Source of the DNA: PLA2 sp036273915
GTDB taxonomy: Bacteria; Planctomycetota; PLA2
Assembly: GCA_036273915.1 (NCBI GenBank)
Contig: DASUGR010000177.1
Location: 1-29,575, forward strand
DNA length: 29,575 nucleotides
Direction: 5' to 3'
The translations under genes were made by a program, and so were the position numbers. Below the pieces are notes generated by a model. It searched no databases. It was not told the origin of the DNA and saw only the letters and a program-made list of their open reading frames with translations. Below, in pieces: positions 22,842 through 29,575 of this stretch; position 1 is the first letter of the stretch, and each line of letters opens with the position of its first letter.

Positions 22842-24848
22842 ATGGTAACTCACAGAATGGACCCGAACGCGCGCACGCGGCTCTCGGAGCAGCCCGTGGA
22901 CCCGTTCGTCGGCCGCACCTTCGGCGGCTACCGCGTCGAGGGGGTGATCGGGCGGGGCGGCATGGGCACCGTGTACATGGCGAGGCAGCTGAGCCTCGGC
23001 CGGCCCGTCGCGATCAAGGTGCTGCCCAAAGACCTCGCGCGCGAGGAGCAGTTCCTCGAGCGCTTCCACCGCGAGGCGGACGCGCTCTCGCGCCTCTCGC
23101 ACCCGGGCATCGTCGCCGTCTTCGACCGCGGCGAGATCGACGGGCAGCCCTACCTCGTCATGGAATACGTCGAGGGGACGTCGCTCCGCGAGGCCATGCG
23201 CGGGGGCCCGCTCCCGCTGGCCGAGACGCTGCGCGTGACCGCGGCCGTGCTCGCGGCGCTCGACCACGCGCACGAGAAGGGCATCGTCCACCGCGACGTG
23301 AAGCCCGAGAACATCCTCCTGTCCGGCGACGGCGCGGTGAAGGTCGCGGACTTCGGCCTCTCGCGGCTGCTCGGGCCCGACGACGCGACGCGGCTCACGC
23401 GCACGCAGCTCGTGCTCGGCACCTACGAGTACATGGCGCCCGAGCAGCGCGAGCACGCGCGCGAGGCCGACCCGCGCTCCGATCTCTACGCGGTGGGCGT
23501 CGTCCTCTACGAGATGCTCGCGGGCGAGCTCCCGATCGGCCGGTTCGCGATGCCGTCGCGCCGGCGTCCGGAGGACTGCGACGCGCGCGTCGACGCGCTC
23601 GTGGAAAAAAGCCTCGAGAAGAACCCGGCGGACCGCTTCACGAGCGCGCGCGAGATGGGCGACGCCGTCGAGGCGATCCGGAAGAGCCCGCAGCCGCGCC
23701 CCGCGCCCGCGTCCCCCCACGCTCCCCCCGGTTACAGGCCGGTGCGCTTCGAGCACCACCTGGACAACGTCGCGACGATCGACCACGTCCTCGGCACCGT
23801 CGCCTACGTGCTCGGCTTCGTGGCGCTCTTCGGCGGGATGGCCGTCGGGACGCCGTTCTTCGTGATCTTCTTCATCGGCGGCTGGTACCTGCGCCAGACG
23901 GCGGAGGGACTCCGGAAGTACCGCGCGGCTGCGCGCACCGCGCAGGCGGTGATCGCGATCCTCGCCGCGTGCACCGGGATCCTGTTGCCGCTCTCGATCT
24001 ACTCGTTCTGGGTGCTCTTCTCGCACCGCGGGCGGACGTACTACGACGCGCGGGGCCGGGGGCTCGACGAGCACGCCGCCGCGCGGCACACGTACCGCGT
24101 GCTGGAGGAGCCCTACACGCCGGCTCCGGCGCGTCCGGCGGTTCCCCCGCGCCCCTCGGCGATCCCCGTCCAGTCCATGGTCACTTCGGAGGTCCGGGAG
24201 GAACCCTTCGTGCCGCGCCGGTCGCGGCTCGTCTCCGCGGGCTTCTGGATCCTCCTGCTCACGATCGTCGCGGGCGCGCTCCTCGTGGGGGCCGCCCTCG
24301 CCGAGCCCTCCCTCCGAATCACCGACGAGGCCGGCGTCACGGTCGCGTTCGGGCTCGTCCTCGCCGGCGGCCTCTTCGCCCTCGGCTTCCTGCGCGCGAT
24401 CTTCTCCGCGCGCACGAGCGGCGCGGGCGCCGCGTTCGTCGGGCTCTTCCTGTGCGGCATCCTCGGGGCCGGCACGTTCGTCCTCGTCGGGCGCTCGACG
24501 ACGCCGCCGCATTCGAACATCGTCAGCTTCGGGCCCGCCGAGGCGAACGAACGGTACCTCGGGCGCTTGCGCACGACCGTCCCCGCATCGTTCGACCGCG
24601 ACTTCTTCCGGGAGAACGACCGCCTCGAAAGGATCGCGCGCCTCGTGGAGGAGCCGATCCCCGCGCTCCGACTGGTCCGCAGGTCGGGCAACTCGCTCTA
24701 CGTGCAGTACCCGCCGGACGCGAAGAATCCGCGCCGGATCGCGCTCGCGGTGCAGCGGCTCGTGGAGGAGGCGCTGGACGGCGACTTCGAGTCGTACGTG
24801 CTCGACCCGGCCCCGGACGACTGGGACTTCCTCTCCCGCCTCCGTTAG
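22842..24848 (+). CDS. Transmembrane Ser/Thr protein kinase (kinase 3)
   Basis: A 668-residue Hanks-type kinase. The catalytic domain (about 30-280) is complete: GRGGMGTV, Lys59, HRDVKPEN with Asp152, DFG 170-172 and MAPEQRE 198-204. A first group of membrane helices (about 313-395) ends in FWVLFSHRGRTYYDARGRGL, the same pattern as in kinase 1. A Pro-rich linker (422-460), further membrane helices (about 465-550) and a C-terminal domain (551-668, SGNSLYVQYPPDAKNPRRIA) follow. Two starts are possible: ATG 22842 with GGGG-rich sequence upstream, or ATG 22857 (MDPNART). It starts 20 bases after kinase 2, so co-transcription is likely. Confidence 0.92.
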   Translation: MVTHRMDPNARTRLSEQPVDPFVGRTFGGYRVEGVIGRGGMGTVYMARQLSLGRPVAIKVLPKDLAREEQFLERFHREADALSRLSHPGIVAVFDRGEIDGQPYLVMEYVEGTSLREAMRGGPLPLAETLRVTAAVLAALDHAHEKGIVHRDVKPENILLSGDGAVKVADFGLSRLLGPDDATRLTRTQLVLGTYEYMAPEQREHAREADPRSDLYAVGVVLYEMLAGELPIGRFAMPSRRRPEDCDARVDALVEKSLEKNPADRFTSAREMGDAVEAIRKSPQPRPAPASPHAPPGYRPVRFEHHLDNVATIDHVLGTVAYVLGFVALFGGMAVGTPFFVIFFIGGWYLRQTAEGLRKYRAAARTAQAVIAILAACTGILLPLSIYSFWVLFSHRGRTYYDARGRGLDEHAAARHTYRVLEEPYTPAPARPAVPPRPSAIPVQSMVTSEVREEPFVPRRSRLVSAGFWILLLTIVAGALLVGAALAEPSLRITDEAGVTVAFGLVLAGGLFALGFLRAIFSARTSGAGAAFVGLFLCGILGAGTFVLVGRSTTPPHSNIVSFGPAEANERYLGRLRTTVPASFDRDFFRENDRLERIARLVEEPIPALRLVRRSGNSLYVQYPPDAKNPRRIALAVQRLVEEALDGDFESYVLDPAPDDWDFLSRLR

Positions 24849-24912
24849 GGCTTATCCCATAGGCCCGAGGGCGCTCGTATCCCGCTGCGGGGAAACACCT
24901 TACGACGTGCCG

Positions 24913-24936
24913 GTGCGGCATTGGGGTCCGCACTTT
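24913..24936 (+). terminator. Weak hairpin after kinase 3
   Basis: GTGCGG (24913-24918) can pair with CCGCAC (24928-24933) around a 9-base loop and is followed by TTT. It is 64 bases past the kinase 3 stop and could end transcription of the kinase cluster, but the stem is short. Confidence 0.3.
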
Positions 24937-24981
24937 CGGGGCATCTGGCGGCGGAGTCCCCGCTCCCCGCGCCGACGCCCG

Positions 24982-25010
24982 CTGCCGCCCCCCGGCCCCC
25001 CCCTTCTTCC
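24982..25010. repeat. Dispersed C-tract repeat, degenerate copy E
   Basis: CTGCCG-C6-GG-C8-TTCTTCC, 17 bases before the asparaginase start. It keeps the two C-runs and the TTCC end of copies A and B with a divergent centre. Confidence 0.45.
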
Positions 25011-25027
25011 CTTAGAATGCCGCGCCC

Positions 25028-25981
25028 GTGCCCCACGAGCTCCTCGTCACCCTAACCCGCAGCGGACTCGAGGAGTCGCATCACCTCGGCTCCTACTGCG
25101 TCTTTCAGGACGGCCGCGTCGCGCGGAGCCGCGGCGACCTCCGCGTCCCCGTCTACCTGCGTTCGGCGGCGAAGCCTTTCCAGGCCGTCGCCGTCGTCGA
25201 GTCGGGCGCGCTCGAGCGGTTCGGGATCACCGAGCAGGAGCTCGCGCTGATCTCGGCCTCCCACAGCAGCTCGCCGAAGCACGCCGAGCTCGCCGCGTCG
25301 ATCCTCGGGAAGGCGGGCGAGGGGCCCGGACTCCTGCGCTGCGGCGGCCACCGCCCGATCGACAGCAAGGTGGCCGAGGACTACGTCCGCCGCGGCGTGA
25401 AGCCCGGCCGCCTCGAGGACAACTGCTCGGGCAAGCACGCCGGGATGATCGCGGCCGCGAAGGCGCTCGGCGAGGACCCGGCGACCTACGCCGAGCCCAC
25501 GCACCTCGTGCAGCGGCGAAACCTCGAGAACCTCGCGCTCTTCGCGGACGCGGAGATCAAGGTCGGCGTCGACGGCTGCGCGGTGCCCAGCTTCGCCACG
25601 GGCCTCGAGGCCGCCGCCCGCGCGATCGCGCGCTACACGACGCCCGAGGGCCACCCGAAGGCCGCCGCCGCGCGGCGCGTCACGAAGGCGATGCTCGCGT
25701 TCCCGGAGATGGTCGCGGGCGACGGCCGGTTCGACACGGAGGCCATGCGCGCCGCGAAGGGCCGGCTGATCGTCAAGTCGGGCGCGGAGGGCGTGATCCT
25801 CGTCGGCGTCGTCGGCGGGAGCACCGGGATCGCGGTGAAGATCGGCGACGGCGCCGACCGCGCGCTGCACGCCGTCGTCGCGGCTCTCCTGAAGGACATG
25901 GGCCTCCTCGACTACCCGCAGCCGCGCGACGTGAAGACCCGCGAGGGGAAGTCCGTGGGCGAGATCCGGGTGACGCTGTGA
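25028..25981 (+). CDS. L-asparaginase II (Rhizobium etli type)
   Basis: A 317-residue cytoplasmic enzyme expected to hydrolyse L-asparagine to aspartate and ammonia. It belongs to the class unlike the E. coli enzymes. Conserved features of the R. etli family are present: the Ser46-x-x-Lys49 pair in RSAAKPFQA, a second serine in ISASHSS (76-81) with Lys250 in VKSGAEGV, and the zinc-site residues Cys133 and Lys136 in DNCSGKHAGM and Cys184 in DGCAVPSF. The start is GTG at 25028, as no upstream ATG fits the conserved N-terminus (HELLVTLTRSGLEESHHLG). The stop overlaps the next gene's GTG (GTGA), so the two genes are coupled. Confidence 0.93.
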   Translation: MPHELLVTLTRSGLEESHHLGSYCVFQDGRVARSRGDLRVPVYLRSAAKPFQAVAVVESGALERFGITEQELALISASHSSSPKHAELAASILGKAGEGPGLLRCGGHRPIDSKVAEDYVRRGVKPGRLEDNCSGKHAGMIAAAKALGEDPATYAEPTHLVQRRNLENLALFADAEIKVGVDGCAVPSFATGLEAAARAIARYTTPEGHPKAAAARRVTKAMLAFPEMVAGDGRFDTEAMRAAKGRLIVKSGAEGVILVGVVGGSTGIAVKIGDGADRALHAVVAALLKDMGLLDYPQPRDVKTREGKSVGEIRVTL

Positions 25982-26865
25982 GGCGCGTATCGGACGTTCC
26001 CCGGATCCCGCGGCTCAAGCGCGACGCCCACAAGGGCGACCGCGGGCGCGTGCTGATCGTCGCCGGGTCGTTGCGGATGTCGGGCGCCGCCCGGCTGGCG
26101 GGGGGGGGGGGTCTGCGGGGGGGAGGGGGCCTCGTCACCGTGGCGACGCCGGACTGCGTCCACGCGGTCGTGGCGTCGGACCTCCCGTGCGCGCTCACGC
26201 TGCCGCTGCCCGCGCGGCGCGGCGCGTTCGCGGCCTCCGGCGCGGCGCGCGCGCGCGAGTTCGCCGACGCGGCCGACGCCGTGGCGATCGGCCCCGGCAT
26301 CACGCTGGACGCAGGGGCGTTCCTCGCCCGCTTCCTCAAGGGGCTGGAAAAGCCGGTCGTGCTCGACGCGGACGCGCTGAACATCCTCGCGCGCGAGCCC
26401 GACTTGAAGGACACCTTCTCCGCGCCGCGCATCCTGACCCCGCACCCGGGCGAGGCGGCGCGCCTCCTCGGCGACAAGCTCCCCGAGGACCGCGCCGCGG
26501 CGGCGGCGATGCTGGCGGAGCGGTACCAGGCGGTGGCCGTGCTCAAGGGAATGCACACGGTCGTGAGCGACGGCGACAGCGTCTACGTCGAGCGCGGCGG
26601 CAATCCCGGGATGGCCACCGGCGGGACCGGCGACGTCCTCGCCGGCCTCATGGGGGCGCGTCTCGCGATGGGCGTTGCGCCCTTCGACGCCGCCGTGCAG
26701 GCGGTCCACGCCCACGCGCGCGCCGGCGATCTCGCCGCCGCCGCGGTCGGCGAGCACGGCATGATCGCGACCGACCTCGTCGCGAACCTGTCGGCCGCGC
26801 TCGGGGAGCTCTGCGAGGAGTCGCCCCGCCGCATGAAGCCGGGCGGAAGCCGCCGCCGGGAGTGA
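25978..26865 (+). CDS. nnrD: ADP-dependent NAD(P)H-hydrate dehydratase (YjeF C-terminal / CARKD type)
   Basis: A 295-residue repair enzyme that restores damaged, hydrated NADH and NADPH using ADP. Ribokinase-like motifs are present: HKGDRGRVLIVAGS (18-31), LTPHPGEAARLL (153-164), and NPGMATGGTGDVLAGLMG (209-226) with the catalytic Asp219. The epimerase domain often fused in YjeF is absent. The start is GTG at 25978, inside the asparaginase stop. Residues 38-51 are odd: ARLAGGGGLRGGGG replaces the usual Ala/Arg-rich helix and is encoded by a 12-G run (26100-26111) and a second G-run. The frame is intact, but the segment may hold base-calling errors. Confidence 0.92.
   Translation: MRRVSDVPRIPRLKRDAHKGDRGRVLIVAGSLRMSGAARLAGGGGLRGGGGLVTVATPDCVHAVVASDLPCALTLPLPARRGAFAASGAARAREFADAADAVAIGPGITLDAGAFLARFLKGLEKPVVLDADALNILAREPDLKDTFSAPRILTPHPGEAARLLGDKLPEDRAAAAAMLAERYQAVAVLKGMHTVVSDGDSVYVERGGNPGMATGGTGDVLAGLMGARLAMGVAPFDAAVQAVHAHARAGDLAAAAVGEHGMIATDLVANLSAALGELCEESPRRMKPGGSRRRE
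26100..26129 (+). repeat. G-homopolymer cluster inside the NAD(P)H-hydrate dehydratase gene
   Basis: Twelve consecutive G (26100-26111), then TCTGC, then G7-A-G5. Gain or loss of one G in the first run would shift the reading frame of nnrD. The tract is also a possible G-quadruplex. Confidence 0.8.
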
Positions 26866-26928
26866 GCGCGGCGCACCGCCGCCCGGCGTGCGAGAATCGA
26901 ACCGGGGCCCCCGGGCTCCCGTAGCGTA

Positions 26929-29575
26929 ATGGGCGTGCTCCTCCCGCTTCTCCTCCTCGTCGCCTACGAGCTGCCCGACCTCGAGAAGATCCCCGCCCCC
27001 GATGCCCCCCACGCGTCCCGTATCGAGAAGGCCCTCGCGACCATCCGCACCGGCGAGGGGCCCGAGGTGGACGTTGCCGTCCGCGACCTCGCCCTCTGCG
27101 GCGAGTGCGCCCTCGGAGCGATCGTCCGCCGCCTCGGCGAGGCCCCCGCGGGCGAGCGGCTCCTCCTCCTCGCCGCGGCGAGCCCGATGCCGCGGGCGGC
27201 ACCGCTGCTCGAGCAGGCGCGGGCGGACGAGCACCCCGCCGTGCGCGCGTGGGCAGGCCCGGCGAAGCGCGAGAAGGACCCGCCGTTGCGCGAGATCGCG
27301 GAGGCGTACCTGGACCTCCTCGCGGTCGCGGAGCAGCGCCTCTACGGCGACGCCGACGAGGACTTGCGCCCGCTCCGGGACCGGATCGAGCGCCGGGAGG
27401 ACTCGTTCGAGGTGCGCCGGCGGAGGTTCCGCGAGGACAAGGAGCTCCAGGAGGTGCTGCGCGGCGAGCGCGACCGCGCGGCGACGCGGTTCGCGCGCGC
27501 GGGCGCGCTGGCGCTCGAGCGCGGCGAGATGAGGCCGGACCTCGAGGATCCGGTCTTCGTGCTCTTTACGGCCCTCCTGCGCGAGGAGGGCGACGCGGCG
27601 TACTACGCGACCGTCGCGCTCGTCCATGCAGGAGAGAAGGTGGCGCCGGCGCTCGAGGTCCTGCTCGGGCGGGAGAGCCAGGAACCGAAGAAGATCGTGC
27701 GCATCCTCCGCGCGATCCGGCCGGAGGGCGCCAGCCGCCTCTACGACGGTTTCCTCGTCCGGAGGCCCGACATCCAGCACGCGCTCGTGGACATCGCGCC
27801 CGAGGTGCTCGAGGGCAAGGCGCTCGTCGCGTTCCTCGAGGAGGCGGCGGCCGAGGCGGACGAGTCCGTGCGCATCGCCGCGCTCGACGCGCTGCTCGAG
27901 CTGCCGGCCCCCGCGGGGCGCGAGCCCGCGCGGACGCTGCTCGACCCGGAGCGGTTCGGCCCCGGCGAGTACAAGCGCGCGGCGGAGCTGCTCGCCCGCT
28001 GCGGCGAGCTGGAACCGCTCGAGCTCTTCGCCACGCTCCCGCCGGCGCCGCCCGGCCCCTCGGGCGACACGCCGCGCATCTCGAACCTGCGCGCGGCGGC
28101 GCAGACCGCGCTCCGCGGCGCGAGCGGCGACGCCGTCGAGGCGATGGGGCGGCGCTTCCTCGAGGCGGAATCGAAGGGCGTGCGCACGCTCGGCATCGAC
28201 CTCGTGCGCGACCGCGACGCGCTCGTCGCGCGCGCCCGCGCGGAACCCGGCGACGACCTGGCGCGCGCCGCAATCCTCCGCCTCCTCGCGCTCCACCCCG
28301 ACGCCGCGGAGACCGCGGTGGAGATCCTGCACGCGCGCGGCCTCGAGGCGGACACGCCCGTGCTCCGGCGCCTCCTCGATGCGGGCCGCGTCGACCTCGT
28401 CGTCACGCTCGCGGCCACCCAGTCCGCCGCGCTGCACATCCTGTCGAACCTGCCGTCGATCGATCCAGAGCGCGAGACCGCGCTCCTCGCGATCCTCGAC
28501 CAGGCGCCCGCCGCGCAGAGGCGCGACGCCCTGGGCGCCGTCGCGGCGCTCGGCACGGAGCAGGCGCGCCTGCGCTGCGAGGCCCTTCCCGACCTCGCGC
28601 TCGAGGTGCTGTGCCAGCGCGCCCGGTCGGGCCTGCGGGTCGCGTTCGCGTTCCCGCTCAAGCGGTTCGTGGCCGGCGCGGACGGGCCGCGGCTGAAGCT
28701 CCTCGCCGAGGTCGCGGAGGGTCTGCCGTCGATCGAGCCCGGCCTCTTCTTCGATCTTTTCCGCGCGTGGGGAGGAGTGGAGGGCCCGGGAACCGAGGAG
28801 GGGCCGGCGCAGGAACGCACGCGGCTCTTCGACGGGATCGCGCGGACCGACGACGCGGTGAGCGCGAAGCTCCTCTTCGATCTCCTCGTCGCGGGCGAGA
28901 CGAAGGAGCCGTCGCTCGCGATGGGGACCCTGATGGTCGCCGCGAAGCACCTGACGGCGGAGGACCTCGTGCGGCTCCTTCCGCTGCTGCGGGCGCAGGT
29001 CGCCGAGGAGCGGCCGCTGGCCGGCGCACGGCCGCCGCCGCAGAGCAAGCTTCGCGCCGCGCTCCTGCGCGGCGGCTGCAACGCGCTCGGCTACGCTCGC
29101 GTGGAGGCGGCGCTCGACGACCTCTGTGACATCGTGCTCGACCCGACGCTCCAGCCCGCGGCGTTCGACTGGCCGAAGCCGGGCGAGGAGAGCTACGCGC
29201 CCTACTGGGCGCTCGACGCGCTGCGGGACTTTCCGGCGGCGACGGTCGACGCGGCGTTCCGGCGCGCGCTCGCGCGGGCGGAGGCGGACGGGCGGCTCGC
29301 CGCGTGCGACCCGGGCGACCTCGACGGCCTGGTCTCGATCTGCCGGAACGGCCTCGGGAAGGAGTGGTGGACGCGCGGCCGGGCGCTCCACGAGGTCGCG
29401 CTCGCGCTCTGCGACGCGATCGAGCGGATGCCCGGCGCGGACATGTCGTACGACCGGATGGTCGCGCTCGGCGGCCTCGGACGTTACCCGGAGGCGGCTG
29501 CGGCGGCGCGCGTGGCGGCCGGGCGCCGGCGCGCCGGCGGCTTCACGGCGCTCGACGGCGACGGCACGCCCGAGT
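26929..29575 (+). CDS. Large alpha-helical repeat protein (HEAT-like), partial
   Basis: The frame from ATG 26929 stays open for 882 codons to the window edge, so the C-terminus is missing. The start encodes a short hydrophobic stretch (MGVLLPLLLLVAYE), possibly a signal peptide lacking a basic N-terminus. The rest is Ala/Leu/Arg/Glu-rich with repeated pairs of amphipathic helices such as ESVRIAALDALLELP-type units (ADESVRIAALDALLELPAPA near 318-337), as in HEAT or armadillo solenoids, which usually serve as protein-binding scaffolds. No catalytic motif was seen. There is no clear ribosome site before the ATG. The solenoid class is inferred from composition and spacing, not from a detected family. 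Confidence 0.75.
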   Translation, partial: MGVLLPLLLLVAYELPDLEKIPAPDAPHASRIEKALATIRTGEGPEVDVAVRDLALCGECALGAIVRRLGEAPAGERLLLLAAASPMPRAAPLLEQARADEHPAVRAWAGPAKREKDPPLREIAEAYLDLLAVAEQRLYGDADEDLRPLRDRIERREDSFEVRRRRFREDKELQEVLRGERDRAATRFARAGALALERGEMRPDLEDPVFVLFTALLREEGDAAYYATVALVHAGEKVAPALEVLLGRESQEPKKIVRILRAIRPEGASRLYDGFLVRRPDIQHALVDIAPEVLEGKALVAFLEEAAAEADESVRIAALDALLELPAPAGREPARTLLDPERFGPGEYKRAAELLARCGELEPLELFATLPPAPPGPSGDTPRISNLRAAAQTALRGASGDAVEAMGRRFLEAESKGVRTLGIDLVRDRDALVARARAEPGDDLARAAILRLLALHPDAAETAVEILHARGLEADTPVLRRLLDAGRVDLVVTLAATQSAALHILSNLPSIDPERETALLAILDQAPAAQRRDALGAVAALGTEQARLRCEALPDLALEVLCQRARSGLRVAFAFPLKRFVAGADGPRLKLLAEVAEGLPSIEPGLFFDLFRAWGGVEGPGTEEGPAQERTRLFDGIARTDDAVSAKLLFDLLVAGETKEPSLAMGTLMVAAKHLTAEDLVRLLPLLRAQVAEERPLAGARPPPQSKLRAALLRGGCNALGYARVEAALDDLCDIVLDPTLQPAAFDWPKPGEESYAPYWALDALRDFPAATVDAAFRRALARAEADGRLAACDPGDLDGLVSICRNGLGKEWWTRGRALHEVALALCDAIERMPGADMSYDRMVALGGLGRYPEAAAAARVAAGRRRAGGFTALDGDGTPE

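Noticed and set aside
26890..26960. tRNA-like sequence: GAATCGAACC (complement of a T-loop) and GTAGC...AATGGGCG (D-arm-like)
   Set aside because: The T-stem pairs at only three of five positions, the two parts lie on opposite strands, and no anticodon arm or acceptor stem can be folded.
25912..29391. Long open frame on the minus strand opposite the asparaginase, nnrD and repeat-protein genes
   Set aside because: Arg/Glu/Val-rich composition without domain motifs, and it covers three convincing genes on the other strand.

Overview
The window (about 29.6 kb, very GC-rich with G/C at most third codon positions) looks like chromosomal DNA of a free-living Gram-negative-type bacterium, most likely a planctomycete or a close relative. 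The lineage is inferred from the gene mix, not from a marker gene: an ECF sigma factor with a membrane tail, exosortase with a PEP-CTERM substrate, several Hanks-type Ser/Thr kinases, an FHA-bearing sigma-54 activator, and a large multiheme cytochrome. No rRNA, tRNA, CRISPR array, insertion sequence or phage gene was found. Genes are tightly packed; no gene-free gap exceeds about 200 bases.

Left part (1-7370). An ECF sigma factor runs off the left edge on the minus strand, preceded by an exosortase and an EpsI-like partner on the same strand. Divergent from these is a translationally coupled operon of MoxR ATPase, DUF58 protein and transglutaminase-like membrane protein, followed by a TrmA/RlmC-type uracil methyltransferase.

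Middle (7379-17525). There is a secreted protein resembling a metallopeptidase that has lost its metal ligands, a bifunctional-nuclease-family (DUF151) protein, and a divergent FHA-GAF-AAA-Fis sigma-54 activator. Next come a PEP-CTERM protein (a likely exosortase substrate), a membrane protein coupled to LemA, and a minus-strand group: a conserved four-helix membrane protein, a lipoprotein, and a 941-residue fusion of 19 CxxCH heme sites with a cytochrome-b-like membrane domain. The fusion resembles the CbcL architecture of Geobacter and suggests quinone-linked electron transfer through the periplasm.

Right part (17691-29575). Three paralogous transmembrane Ser/Thr kinases are interleaved with a membrane-anchored coiled-coil protein and a TPR-like membrane protein, forming what looks like one signalling locus. 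The FHA domain of the sigma-54 activator could read phosphothreonine made by such kinases (inference). Then come an Rhizobium-etli-type L-asparaginase coupled to NAD(P)H-hydrate dehydratase, and a very long helical-repeat protein that runs off the right edge.

Across the window, C-tract/G-tract elements recur in the gaps between genes, including one 26-base copy pair that is identical at two sites 14.5 kb apart. Both edge genes are incomplete: the sigma factor lacks its C-terminus and the repeat protein lacks its C-terminus.
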